A stretch of 64,000 nucleotides of DNA from Rubrivirga sp. SAORIC476 (GTDB lineage: Bacteria > Bacteroidota > Rhodothermia > Rhodothermales > Rubricoccaceae), in assembly GCF_002283555.1 (NCBI RefSeq), contig NZ_MVOI01000002.1, forward strand, positions 124,001 through 188,000, given 5' to 3'. A model generated the notes under the pieces. That model was not told the origin of the DNA, ran no database searches, and saw nothing but the letters and a program-made list of their open reading frames with translations. Below are positions 7,537 to 16,157 of the stretch, one piece after another. Position 1 is the first letter of the stretch, and each line of letters starts with the position of its first letter. Made by a program: the position numbers and the translations under genes.

Positions 7537-9141
7537 ATGATCGTTGTCCGCGCCCTGGCGCTCCTTCTCCTCGTCAGCAGCCTCACCGCTCAGGCTCAAT
7601 CCCCCACACTCGACCCCGAGTACGGACAGGACGGGTTCGCTCGTGGCCTTGCGGCCTCCCCCCTGTTCAACCTGGAGTCGGTCCGCTTCGTGACGCGTCC
7701 CGATGGGTCGGTGTACTACACCACGATCACCTGGGAGTCGGCGATCAGCAAGAGTCGGGTCGGACTTCAGGATGCCGACGGGGAGGGCGTCCTGACGTTC
7801 GGAACCGACGGAGCGTACGGGCTCCCTGCGCTGGCCGGAACGCCGACCACCCCCTCGTCCGAGACCGCCTCCGACATCATCGAGGACTCGCGCGGACACG
7901 CGGTCATCGTGGGGACCAGCACGGCCCCCGTGGGCGATGTCGTTCCAGCCCCGTTCATGCTCCGGCTGCGTCCCGACGGTACCCCAGACCCGCGCTTCCC
8001 CTACCGTCGCATCGAGATGGGGGTCCCGGCCTACGCCTCCAAGGTCATTCAGGTCGGGGGACGCTACCTGGTCGGCATCAGCACGGCGACGGGCTGCGGC
8101 CTGCTCGCGGTCGGGCCGACGGGTGAGATCCAGAGCGACTACGGCGTAGATGGTTATGCCGTCCTGCCCGTTGGGTCCTCCTGCGGCACGACGGCGCTCG
8201 ACCTGGACGCCTCGGGTCGTGTGCTGGTGGGCCTCAACGCTCTGCTCGACGGCGAGCGTCGGGCCGTCGTGGTGCGAGTGAGCCGGACCGGCCGGATCGA
8301 CCAGCGGTACGGGACCGACGGGATGTACCTGCCCGTTCCAGATCTGCCGACGGTTTTGAAGTCGCTCGTCGTGGCCGAGAATGGTCGAATCCACACGGCC
8401 GGCTACACCATCGGCGACCAACCGGACAAAGCGGATCGCGGCTTCGTCACGCGGGGCGCGATGAACGGCCGCGCGGGCACCGAGGGCTCGCTCTGGCGCT
8501 GGTTCAGCGAACCATTGGGGTCGCTTTCGTTCACCTCGGACGGTGGGCTTGCCGTGTCCGCGGACGGGGCCTCCTACGTGAGCACGCTGGTCCTGAACGA
8601 AGCCACCGGGTTGCGGGATCTCACCATCGCCCGCCTGGACCGCTTCGGGCGTCTGGATGCCACGTTCGGAACCGGCGGCGTCTACACCGAGCCGTCGATT
8701 CCCACACCGGGCGATTCACCGGAGCGCGCCTTCTACAGCAACTCGTTCCTCGACATCACGCCTGCGGGCCGCTTGTTGGTGGGCGGGATGTACCGGACCA
8801 CATTCAGCTACGACAATTCGGTCTACCTGATCGGCTACCAGGTCGATGGGACTCCCCAGACCTCAGCGCTGGCTCGATCGGAGGCCACCGTGACATCGAG
8901 CGCGGCCATCCGCGTCGGCCCCAATCCGACGCGGGGTGAGGTTCGCATCCGGGTTCAGACGGGCGAGTCGGTAACGGCTCGCGTGTTCGACGCCCTCGGC
9001 CGCCTCGTCGCAACCCCGGCCGATGGGACGCTCGCGGAGGAGGTCGTCTGGACCGCTCCCGCCGGCGCGAGCGGCGTCTACGTGGTCGTGATCGACTCCG
9101 GGAAGTTCCACGAGGTCGTCCCGGTCACGGTCGCGCGCTGA
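7537..9141 (+). CDS. Secreted delta-60-repeat protein with T9SS C-terminal sorting domain
   Basis: A 534-residue exported protein. Signal peptide at 1-20 (MIVVRALALLLLVSSLTAQA). The body has propeller-like delta-60 repeats, each marked by an LDxxxGxxG unit: LDPEYGQDGFA near the start, IDQRYGTDGMY in the middle, LDATFGTGGVY later. The last 80 residues are a type A T9SS sorting domain: VGPNPTRGEVRIRV, ARVFDALGRLV, GVYVVVIDSG, VPVTVAR. It should be moved across the outer membrane by the type IX system and anchored or released at the surface. Ligand or activity unknown. The start is placed at the signal peptide; an ATG 14 codons upstream is less likely. Confidence 0.85.
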   Translation: MIVVRALALLLLVSSLTAQAQSPTLDPEYGQDGFARGLAASPLFNLESVRFVTRPDGSVYYTTITWESAISKSRVGLQDADGEGVLTFGTDGAYGLPALAGTPTTPSSETASDIIEDSRGHAVIVGTSTAPVGDVVPAPFMLRLRPDGTPDPRFPYRRIEMGVPAYASKVIQVGGRYLVGISTATGCGLLAVGPTGEIQSDYGVDGYAVLPVGSSCGTTALDLDASGRVLVGLNALLDGERRAVVVRVSRTGRIDQRYGTDGMYLPVPDLPTVLKSLVVAENGRIHTAGYTIGDQPDKADRGFVTRGAMNGRAGTEGSLWRWFSEPLGSLSFTSDGGLAVSADGASYVSTLVLNEATGLRDLTIARLDRFGRLDATFGTGGVYTEPSIPTPGDSPERAFYSNSFLDITPAGRLLVGGMYRTTFSYDNSVYLIGYQVDGTPQTSALARSEATVTSSAAIRVGPNPTRGEVRIRVQTGESVTARVFDALGRLVATPADGTLAEEVVWTAPAGASGVYVVVIDSGKFHEVVPVTVAR

Positions 9142-9158
9142 TCCCGGAACGAAGACGA

Positions 9159-9188
9159 GGCCGTGCACGGAGTGAGACCGTGCCGGCC
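9159..9188 (+). terminator. Imperfect hairpin downstream of the delta-60 gene
   Basis: Arms GGCCGTGCACGG and CCGTGCCGGCC pair with one bulged base around a 7-nt loop (AGTGAGA), beginning 17 bp after the stop codon. No U-tract follows, so its role as a terminator is inferred from position only. Confidence 0.35.
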
Positions 9189-9307
9189 GCCTTCGGAACC
9201 AGTCGGGGCAGGCGGAACCGGGACGCGACGATCGCGACCGATGTGTGGTCCTGGCCCGCCTCGGCACGTAGATGGGAAGAATCGAGGTCTCCACGCCCCC
9301 CTCTCCC

Positions 9308-9514
9308 ATGCGTCGCCGCCTGATTGCCGGATTCATCCTCCTCGATGGTCTCTGCGCCCTGGCCGCACCGCTGATCGTCCCGGCGCTCCTCCCCCACGCG
9401 CCGGCCGAGGCGGTGTACGTCGAGATCTCTGGGACCTGCGTCGAGGAGATCCGGCTCGACGAGACGGCGCCCGCCGGCCGGCTGGTTCCGATGTCGTTCT
9501 GCACGCCCGTCTGA
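9308..9514 (+). CDS. Small exported or membrane-anchored protein, unknown
   Basis: A 68-residue product with an N-terminal hydrophobic segment (RRRLIAGFILLDGLCALAAP) that reads as a signal peptide or anchor, then a short domain with two cysteines (GTCVEEI, SFCTPV). No family recognised. The ATG is chosen as the one just before the hydrophobic stretch. A copy of the CCCGCCTCGG word lies 44 bp upstream. It converges with the SDR gene with a 6-bp gap. Coding status rests only on the plausible signal peptide and codon composition. Confidence 0.45.
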   Translation: MRRRLIAGFILLDGLCALAAPLIVPALLPHAPAEAVYVEISGTCVEEIRLDETAPAGRLVPMSFCTPV

Positions 9515-9520
9515 CCCGCC

Positions 9521-10285
9521 TCAGATCGTCGGCATGACGTTGCCGCCGCTGACGGGCACGGTCGCCCCCGTGATGAAGCTGGCGAGGTCCGACGCCAGGA
9601 AGGCGACGACGTTGGCGATCTCCTGCGCCGTCCCGTGCCGACGGAGCGGCACCCCGGCCCGGTACGCCCGCGCATGGTCTGAGTCCGGCTCTTCGACGAG
9701 TTCGGAGAGCGTCCACCCCGGCGCGACCTGGTTGACGGTCACGCCCTGCGGGCCGATCTCGCGCGCCAGGACCCGGTAGAACCCGTCCATTCCCCGCTTG
9801 GCGGCGGCATAGGCCGCCTGTGTCACGTCACACATCATGGCCACCTCGGTGTTGATGCCGATGACGCGCCCCCACCCCGCCTCGGTCATGGCCGGGACAA
9901 ACGCCTTGGCGAGGTGGACGTTCTGCAGCACGCAGGAGCGGTACTGGCTGTCAAAGTCCGCCAGCGGCTGATCGAGGATGGGGGTCCATTCGTACTGGAT
10001 GACGGCGTTGGCGACGACGATGTCGGGCGCCCCGAGCGCGTCCGCGACGGCCTCCCGCATCGCGCCGACCGACCCCGCCTCGGTGACGTCGGCCTGGACC
10101 GCGACGGCGCGGCGCCCCATCGCCTCCAGTTCGGAGACCAGCAGGTCGGCCTGGGAGCGGTTGGCGTGGAAGTGGACGGCCACGTCGGCGCCCGCCTCAG
10201 CGAGGGTGCGGACCATGGCGCGGCCGAGCGCGCCGGAGCCGCCCGTCACGAGGGCAGTGCGGCCGGAGAGGTCGAGGGAGATCAT
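9521..10285 (-). CDS. Short-chain dehydrogenase/reductase (SDR), with Thr at the catalytic Ser position
   Basis: A 254-residue classical SDR, FabG-like in length. Cofactor loop TGGSGALG at residues 14-21; catalytic YxxxK as Y159-AAA-K163; C-terminal GATVPVSGG. The basic-residue context after strand 2 (HFHANRSQ) suggests NADP(H). Two departures from the family: the residue 13 before the Tyr, normally the catalytic Ser, is T146 (GINTEVAM), and the NNAG motif reads ANAV. Thr can sometimes replace Ser, so activity is possible but uncertain. The substrate is unknown. It is divergent from spmA, 101 bp apart. Confidence 0.88.
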   Translation of the reverse strand: MISLDLSGRTALVTGGSGALGRAMVRTLAEAGADVAVHFHANRSQADLLVSELEAMGRRAVAVQADVTEAGSVGAMREAVADALGAPDIVVANAVIQYEWTPILDQPLADFDSQYRSCVLQNVHLAKAFVPAMTEAGWGRVIGINTEVAMMCDVTQAAYAAAKRGMDGFYRVLAREIGPQGVTVNQVAPGWTLSELVEEPDSDHARAYRAGVPLRRHGTAQEIANVVAFLASDLASFITGATVPVSGGNVMPTI

Positions 10286-10338
10286 GGCGACGGCAGGAAG
10301 GGAGCGGAAAGATCGGGCCGGTCGACGGTCCGCGCCGG

Positions 10339-10368
10339 TTGCGCGCGGCCCGGAGGGCGGCGACCTTG
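10339..10368 (+). promoter_or_regulatory. Candidate Bacteroidota-type promoter for spmA-spmB
   Basis: TTG (10339-10341), a 20-nt spacer, then GACCTTG (10362-10368), ending 18 nt before the spmA ATG. It resembles the TTG / TAnnTTTG promoter of Bacteroidota, and a nearly identical arrangement precedes dnaE. Inferred from pattern only. Confidence 0.45.
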
Positions 10369-10386
10369 CGGACCCCTCTCTCTGCC

Positions 10387-11403
10387 ATGCTCAACTACAT
10401 CTGGGCCGGACTCATCATCGTCAGCCTCGTGTTCGCACTCGCGAGCGATGTGGGTGACATCGTCCGCGACACCTACCGCAACGCAGACCCCCTGCCGGTG
10501 CGCATCGAGTTCGAGCGGCCGTTTGACGCCGAGGCGCCGCGCCAGGCCGCGCGGCTGGTTGTCGACCCGATCGCCTTCCGGCAGTTCTACGGCGTCACCG
10601 ACGGCGCGCCCGAGGCGGCCTACGAGGCCACGCTCCGCGCCACCGCCGACGGCACGCCCGAGTTGGTCCTCACCGAAGACGCGACGCTCCCGGCGCCCCT
10701 CGACGTGATCCGCGACGCTACCAACCCGCGCGACAACATCCTCCAGGGGACGCTCCAGAACGTCACCATCAGCGGCGACGGGACGGCGGCCACCGGGGGC
10801 CTCCAGTTCGCGCCGGTCCGCTTCGTCAAGATGGGCGCCATCACGACGGCCGCCATCGACTTCGCCGAGGTGGCCGTAACCATCGCCATCGGCCTGATCG
10901 GGGTGCTGGTGCTGTTCCTCGGGCTGAGCAAGATCGCCGAGGACGCCGGCATCATCCACGCCCTCGTCAAGCTGGTCCGTCCGGTGCTCCGGCCGCTCTT
11001 CCCGGACATCCCGCCGGATCACCCCGCGATGGGCATGATCGCGCTCAACCTCGCCGCCAACGTGTTCGGCCTCGGCAACGCCGCGACGCCGTTCGGCATC
11101 AAGGCGATGGAGGAATTGCAGACGCTCAACCCGGAGCCCGACACGGCGACCGACTCGATGGCGATGCTGCTCGCCCTCAACACGGCCAGCGTCCAGCTCA
11201 TCCCGCCGATCACGCTGATCGCGATCCTCGGCATCGAGACCAACAACGTCTACTTCCCGATCCTCTTCACCACCATCGGCTCGCTCATCGTGGCCATCCT
11301 GGCGGCGAAGGGGCTCTCGAAGCTGCGCCGCTACCGCGCCACGAACCCCAACCGCGACGGCCGCACGGTGCCCGCCGTCGTCTCCACCGATTCCGAGGGC
11401 TGA
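10387..11403 (+). CDS. spmA: SpmA-like nucleoside-recognition (Gate) domain membrane protein
   Basis: A 338-residue inner-membrane protein. A first hydrophobic segment (MLNYIWAGLIIVSLVFALA) is followed by an extracytoplasmic part of about 110 residues (roughly 25-140) and then four to five membrane segments with the Gate signature NLAANVFGLGNAATPFGIKAM (N/G-rich loop). Bacillus SpmA lacks such a large insert, so this is the longer form. SpmA and SpmB act together in spore-core dehydration in Bacillus; in this apparently non-sporulating lineage the transported substrate is unknown, with small metabolites or nucleosides suggested by the domain name only. Three bp separate its stop from spmB. 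Confidence 0.85.
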   Translation: MLNYIWAGLIIVSLVFALASDVGDIVRDTYRNADPLPVRIEFERPFDAEAPRQAARLVVDPIAFRQFYGVTDGAPEAAYEATLRATADGTPELVLTEDATLPAPLDVIRDATNPRDNILQGTLQNVTISGDGTAATGGLQFAPVRFVKMGAITTAAIDFAEVAVTIAIGLIGVLVLFLGLSKIAEDAGIIHALVKLVRPVLRPLFPDIPPDHPAMGMIALNLAANVFGLGNAATPFGIKAMEELQTLNPEPDTATDSMAMLLALNTASVQLIPPITLIAILGIETNNVYFPILFTTIGSLIVAILAAKGLSKLRRYRATNPNRDGRTVPAVVSTDSEG

Positions 11404-11406
11404 CCC

Positions 11407-11949
11407 ATGGACGCATTCCGCGAGATCATCAGCGTCGTCTCGGTCTTCGTCCTCCCGGCGATGATCGTGGGGATCCCGCTGTACGGGCTATTCAAGCGCG
11501 TGCCGGTGTACGAGTCGTTCGTCGAGGGTGGCAAGGAGGGGTTCGGGCTGGCCGTCCGCATCTTGCCCTACCTCGTCGCCATCCTGTTCGCCATCGGCAT
11601 GTTCCGCGCGTCCGGGGCGATGGAGTGGCTGAGCAGCGTCCTGGCCCCCGTGCTGGCGCTGATCGGGATGCCCGCCGAGGTGCTGCCGATGGCCATCGTC
11701 CGCCCGCTGACCGGCTCCGGCTCGGTCGCCATCGTGGCCGACCTCGCCGCACAGCACGGCGAGTCGTCGCTCATCACCCGGATGGCGTCGACCATGTTCG
11801 GATCGACGGAGACGACGTTCTACGTGATCGCGGTCTACTTCGGGGCCGTCGGCGTCAGCAAGACGCGCCACGCGCTCCCGGCGGGCCTCCTCGCCGACGC
11901 GGCGGCGATGCTGTTCGCCGTCTGGATGTGCCTGCTGTTCTTCGGCTGA
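11407..11949 (+). CDS. spmB: SpmB-like Gate domain membrane protein
   Basis: A 180-residue partner of the preceding gene, 3 bp downstream. It has four to five membrane segments and the conserved Gate features IRPLTGSGS-like (VRPLTGSGSVAI) and TMFGSTETTFYVIAVYFG. Length matches SpmB of Bacillus (about 178). The two proteins are expected to form a heteromeric membrane complex. No sporulation genes were seen near it, so the role here is unassigned. Confidence 0.88.
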   Translation: MDAFREIISVVSVFVLPAMIVGIPLYGLFKRVPVYESFVEGGKEGFGLAVRILPYLVAILFAIGMFRASGAMEWLSSVLAPVLALIGMPAEVLPMAIVRPLTGSGSVAIVADLAAQHGESSLITRMASTMFGSTETTFYVIAVYFGAVGVSKTRHALPAGLLADAAAMLFAVWMCLLFFG

Positions 11950-11957
11950 CCCCCGCG

Positions 11958-11979
11958 CCCGCCTCGGCGCCGAGGCGGG
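11958..11979. terminator. Perfect 22-bp dyad made of two inverted CCCGCCTCGG words, after spmB
   Basis: CCCGCCTCGGC followed directly by its reverse complement, 8 bp after the spmB stop and before the converging M14 peptidase gene. There is no U-tract. The two halves are the over-represented 10-mer found across the window. Position suggests a bidirectional terminator or a paired uptake-like sequence. Confidence 0.5.
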
Positions 11980-12003
11980 ATGAGCCGGACCTGCGGATCG
12001 CCC

Positions 12004-13095
12004 CTACGAGAGCGCCGCGTCCAGCGCGAGGTCGAGCATCTCGAGGTGGATCCGCACCTGGGTCGTCAGGTCGAGGCAGCGGATGCCGAAGCGCTCGACG
12101 GCGTCGCTGAGATCGTCCCCCTCGGCGGCACGCTCGACCAGTGCGGGCATGGCCTCACGGAAGGCGAGCAGCGTCTCGGGGACGCCGGGCGCGCCCTCGT
12201 GCGGGGCCGAAAGCACGAACATGGGCAACTCTGGCACCACGCACAGCGGCGGGTCCACGCGGGCGTGATGGATGGCCTCCTCCATCGACGACCGTCGAAA
12301 CCGGGCCGCCGTCTCCGGATCGCCGAGGTCGAGGAAGTGCGCCTGCATCGCCGTGCCCTCGGGCGTCGACCAGAAGCCGGGGCCGCCGTAGCGGAATCCT
12401 TTTTCCGCGCCGCGGTCGTGGTCGTGGAGCCGCAGGCCTGCCTCGGTGGCCGCCCGCTCGTAGCCCTCGCGGAGCGCAGTGTCGCGGTCGGTACGAAGCC
12501 AGCGCTTCTCGATCAGTAGCAGCGCGCCCTCCGAGAAGCCCATGCCGTGCAGGCTGGCGTGGAGCGTCACCGGCGGACCGTCGAACAGGAACGCGGTCGC
12601 CGCGCGGTTCTCGGCGCGGAGGTCCGGGTAGCCGAACTCGATGTCTCGACCGGGCAGTTCGCGACGGCGCCCGCGGAGGTAATGGCCGAGCGTTTCCGCC
12701 GGACGGCCAGCGTCCCAGGCCTCGATCCACGCCCGGTTGCGTGCCTCCCCGTCGGGGTTGACGTGGGGAATGACGCGGAGCGTGACCCGCTCCAGCAGGT
12801 CACCGAGGCCGCCGCCTTCGGCGCCCCAGTCTCGCGCGGCGAGGCCTTCGAGCACGAGCGTCCGCAGCGTCTCCGGCCCGACCGGCTCGTCGGCGTGGGC
12901 GCCCGCGACGAGCGTCACGAGGCGAGGACCGTAGCCCAACGTGACGCCTGCAATGGGCCGTCCCTCCTCGCTCTCGCCGATGACCTCGAACGCCGCGAGG
13001 TCCGGGTTGCTGTCGCAGGCCGACTGGAGGTCTTCGAAGACCTCGGCGGAGGTGCGGTAGCGCAGTCCGGTCAGGTCGAGGTCGGACAGGGTCAC
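12004..13095 (-). CDS. M14-family zinc carboxypeptidase-like protein
   Basis: A 363-residue cytoplasmic (no signal peptide) metallopeptidase homologue. Zinc ligands: H67 and E70 in GAHADEP (HxxE motif), and a third His in LHASLHG (H179 or H183). The segment HVNPDGEARNRAWIE (about 111-125) matches the NPDG substrate-binding motif of M14 enzymes. Family members remove C-terminal amino acids or deacylate small molecules (AstE/aspartoacylase branch). The GTG start at 13095 overlaps the flavodoxin stop (GTGA), which supports this start and translational coupling. The actual substrate is unknown. Confidence 0.82.
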   Translation of the reverse strand: MTLSDLDLTGLRYRTSAEVFEDLQSACDSNPDLAAFEVIGESEEGRPIAGVTLGYGPRLVTLVAGAHADEPVGPETLRTLVLEGLAARDWGAEGGGLGDLLERVTLRVIPHVNPDGEARNRAWIEAWDAGRPAETLGHYLRGRRRELPGRDIEFGYPDLRAENRAATAFLFDGPPVTLHASLHGMGFSEGALLLIEKRWLRTDRDTALREGYERAATEAGLRLHDHDRGAEKGFRYGGPGFWSTPEGTAMQAHFLDLGDPETAARFRRSSMEEAIHHARVDPPLCVVPELPMFVLSAPHEGAPGVPETLLAFREAMPALVERAAEGDDLSDAVERFGIRCLDLTTQVRIHLEMLDLALDAALS

Positions 13096-13589
13096 GAGTC
13101 CACCGGGGGGCTGGCCGCCGCGAACGCCGTCGCACACCGCGTCACCCAGTCGACCGCGCCCGCGATGTCGGCGGCGGACGGCCCGCCGTCGATGTCGTGG
13201 AGGGGGACGGCCTCCATCGCCCCGGAGGCCGTGAGCAGGTCGATCAGGCGGTAGGCCGCCGTCTGGTAGTAGGGGTCGTAGTCGCGGTCGCCGAGCCCGC
13301 ACACCCCGAAGCGCACGCCCGAGAGGTCGGGGCGGACGGCCTCCAGCGCCTCGGCGAACTCGACCGCGTTGTCGGGGAAGGTCCCCTCCGACCACGTGCA
13401 GAGCACGGCGACGATCTGCCGGTAGTCCGCCAGTTGCTCGGGGTAGGCCTCGGCCATGTCGAGCAGGTGCGCGGCGAACCCGAGATCTCCGAGCGTCTCC
13501 GCCAGCGCGTCGGCCACGATCTCGGAGTTGCCCGTCTGGGTGCCGACGAGCACGAGGACGTCGGGGTCGGCGGCGTGGAGGTCGAGCAT
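13092..13589 (-). CDS. Flavodoxin
   Basis: A 165-residue FMN electron carrier. The phosphate-binding loop TQTGNSE lies at residues 17-23; later FMN-contact loops are CTWSEGTFPDN (compare TWxxGxxP) and CGLGDRDYDPYY (compare GxGDxxxY). It resembles short-chain flavodoxins and MioC-like proteins. The start MLDLHAADPDV is preferred; an upstream ATG would add 10 residues. It overlaps the M14 peptidase gene by 4 bp. Redox partner not identifiable. Confidence 0.87.
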   Translation of the reverse strand: MLDLHAADPDVLVLVGTQTGNSEIVADALAETLGDLGFAAHLLDMAEAYPEQLADYRQIVAVLCTWSEGTFPDNAVEFAEALEAVRPDLSGVRFGVCGLGDRDYDPYYQTAAYRLIDLLTASGAMEAVPLHDIDGGPSAADIAGAVDWVTRCATAFAAASPPVDS

Positions 13590-13662
13590 GGCGCGTGGGG
13601 AGTCGAGGGCGAAGAGCACCGGGCGACCGCCTCGTCACCCGGTGCGCTGGTGCGTCACTCGG

Positions 13663-16143
13663 CTAGTCCTCGGGGTCGAGGAGGGTCTCGATGCGGGCGT
13701 CGAGGTCGAGCAGGTGGTAGCGCTCGGCTCGCTCGTCGGCGGCCCGGTAGCGCGGGAGCGCGGCGGCAATCGCCTCCTGGAGCGCCAGCAGCCCGCCCCG
13801 CGCGAGCGGGCGCACCTCGGAGCGGTCGACCGACAGCGGACGGTAGCCATACACCTGCTGCACGCGCGCCGCCGGGACCCCGAGGCCGTCGTCGGTCAGC
13901 AGGTCGCCAAGCCGATCGACGTAGGCGCGCTGGAGCGCACGCCGGGACGGATCGACGGAGGCGCCGCGAGCGAGTTCGGCGAACAGGCCGCCCTGGAGGT
14001 CGCCCATCATCTCAGCGGCCGGGTAGGCGGCGTCGCCGTAGAGCCACTCGGCCTCGGCGAGGCGCGCGAGGCGGACCGGGTTGAGGAGCCGATCCAGCGC
14101 CCCCTCCTGCAGCCGCAGCACGCGGTCGGCGGCCCCGCCCGCCTCGATGCGGCCGAGCAGGTCGGTGTCGAGGAGCCAGTCCGGAGTCGTGAACGCCTCG
14201 TCTACGAGGAACGCGACCGCGGCACGCTGGCGGGCAGCGTCGACGGGTGCGTAGACGACGCCGTCTTCCTCGGTCATCTTCGGGTCGATGGTCACGCCGC
14301 CGACCTGTCGGCTGACGTGGCCCAGGTAGCGGCCCCACTGCCCGACCACCTGACCGTAGAGTTCTTCGAGGTCGGCGTAGGTCTCCCCGTCCTCGGTGGT
14401 CCACTCGCGGAGGCGCGGGACGATCCGCTTGAGGTTGGCGAGGCCCATCTGGGACGCGTAGACGGCGTCGTCGCCGAGGTCTTCGGACTGCGACCGTGGA
14501 TCGACGGGGTCGGACGTCTGGCGGCCATAGCGCAGCGCGGGGTCGTCGCGGACCTCTGCCACCATGGCCTGCAGCATCGCCCGCTCCTCCGCTTCAGAGT
14601 CGGCATCGGGGAAGTAGGTGTAGCCCCACTTGACCGCCCAGATGTCGTACTCGCCGACGCGCGGCATCAGCTGCGTCACGCCGTCCTCCGGCTGGGCGAC
14701 GTAGTTGAACCGCGCATAGTCCATGATCGAGGGCGCGGTGCCGTGGGTGGCCGTAAACGTGGAACTGCGGAGACTGTCGACCGAGTAGGCCGTCGACGAG
14801 ATCCAGTTGTGCGGCAGGCCGAGCGTGTGACCGACCTCGTGGGCGGACACGAACCGCACCAGCTCGCCCATGACGTCCTGCCGGAACTGGGGCGACCGCG
14901 CGAGTGGGTTGACGGCGGCGGTCTGGACGAAGAACCAGTTGCGCAGCAGGTTCATCACGTTGTGGTACCACCCGATGTCGGACTCCAGGATCTGGCCCGT
15001 GCGCGGGTCGTGGACGTGCGGTCCGTAGGCGTTCTGGGTGTCCGACGGGAAGTAGCGGATGACCGAGAAGCGCGCGTCCTCGGGGCTCCAGTCGGGGTCG
15101 TCGGTCGGCGGGTCCTCGGCGCGGATGGCGTTGCGGAAGCCCGCCGCCTCGAAGGCCACGTTCCAGTCCTCGACGCCCTGCTTCAGCGGCTCGCGCCACT
15201 CCTCCGGCGTCGCCGGGTCGATGTAGTAGACGATCGGGTCGACCGGCTCGACCAGTTCGCCGCGCGCGTACGCCTCCATGTCGCTCGGGACGAGCTGCCA
15301 GCGGGTGATGTACTCCCGCGCTTCCGCGCGCTGCGCCGGGAGGCCGTAGTCGGTCTGCTCGATGGAGAAGTAGCCCACGCGTGGGTCCGCCCGCCTCGGG
15401 CGCATCGGGGTGTCGGGCAGGAGCACCATCGAATGCGCCATCTCGACCGAGAGGACCCCCGTCGAACTGTTCGCGGGCGCCTCCGAGGCCTCGTAAGTCA
15501 GCACCGAGCGGACCTCCACGTTGCGGGGATAGGCCCCGGCGCGGGAGAGGTAGGACCGGTCCTTGTCCAGCCGGCGCACCTTGAACTGCTCCCGTGCACC
15601 CGACGGCAGCCCGAACATGGGCGTGTCCTCGGTGAACGTGGCCGTCATGTCGACGACCACCGACGACGAGTCCGGCCCGATGGCGAGCACCGGCACGCGG
15701 GCGATGATGGGCTCGAACTGCGCGTCGCGCACGGCGCGGTAGATCGGCAGCGTCGAATCGGCGACGCTGCTGTAGCGCAGGGCGCGCAGCATCACGAAGT
15801 CGCCCTGACGCTCCCAGCGGACGGCCTGCGTGTTGACCTTCGAGCCGCCGTACTGGTACCCCTCGGTGGTCTTGGCGAGGCGGCTGACGATCAGCATCTC
15901 GCGGCCGAACAGCGAGTCCGGGATCTGGTAGAGCAGCTTCAGTCCGTCATCTTCGAGGTGGACGTCGAACAGTCCCTCGTAGCTGACCGCGTCCTCCGTG
16001 ACGATCTCAGAGAACGGCTTCAGGTCGTCCTCGGATGAGGCAGCGGGGGTGGCGGGCGTAGCGGGCTCGACGACCGGCTGGGCGGACGAGCACCCGCCGA
16101 CGAGAAGGACGGCGGCGGTCGCGAGGGCGAACCAACGGAGCAT
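13663..16143 (-). CDS. Large zinc metalloprotease lipoprotein (DUF5117/DUF4953 type)
   Basis: An 826-residue lipoprotein: MLRWFALATAAVLLVGGCSS with lipidated C18. The catalytic motif HEVGHTLGLPHNW at about 435-447 supplies H435, E436, H439 and H445, the HExxHxxGxxH pattern of metzincins, and a Met-turn-like SIMDYARF follows about 35 residues later. The first 430 residues correspond to the DUF5117/5118-like N-terminal region found in Bacteroidota metalloproteases. Expected location is the outer membrane or periplasm, where it would degrade or process proteins. It follows the Plug-like gene by 14 bp, so it is probably in the same operon. Confidence 0.88.
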   Translation of the reverse strand: MLRWFALATAAVLLVGGCSSAQPVVEPATPATPAASSEDDLKPFSEIVTEDAVSYEGLFDVHLEDDGLKLLYQIPDSLFGREMLIVSRLAKTTEGYQYGGSKVNTQAVRWERQGDFVMLRALRYSSVADSTLPIYRAVRDAQFEPIIARVPVLAIGPDSSSVVVDMTATFTEDTPMFGLPSGAREQFKVRRLDKDRSYLSRAGAYPRNVEVRSVLTYEASEAPANSSTGVLSVEMAHSMVLLPDTPMRPRRADPRVGYFSIEQTDYGLPAQRAEAREYITRWQLVPSDMEAYARGELVEPVDPIVYYIDPATPEEWREPLKQGVEDWNVAFEAAGFRNAIRAEDPPTDDPDWSPEDARFSVIRYFPSDTQNAYGPHVHDPRTGQILESDIGWYHNVMNLLRNWFFVQTAAVNPLARSPQFRQDVMGELVRFVSAHEVGHTLGLPHNWISSTAYSVDSLRSSTFTATHGTAPSIMDYARFNYVAQPEDGVTQLMPRVGEYDIWAVKWGYTYFPDADSEAEERAMLQAMVAEVRDDPALRYGRQTSDPVDPRSQSEDLGDDAVYASQMGLANLKRIVPRLREWTTEDGETYADLEELYGQVVGQWGRYLGHVSRQVGGVTIDPKMTEEDGVVYAPVDAARQRAAVAFLVDEAFTTPDWLLDTDLLGRIEAGGAADRVLRLQEGALDRLLNPVRLARLAEAEWLYGDAAYPAAEMMGDLQGGLFAELARGASVDPSRRALQRAYVDRLGDLLTDDGLGVPAARVQQVYGYRPLSVDRSEVRPLARGGLLALQEAIAAALPRYRAADERAERYHLLDLDARIETLLDPED

Positions 16144-16157
16144 GGCAGATCGGAGGG

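Noticed and set aside
10387-11949. spmA/spmB as evidence of sporulation
   Set aside because: Gate-domain proteins of this kind occur widely in non-sporulating bacteria; no other sporulation gene is in the window.
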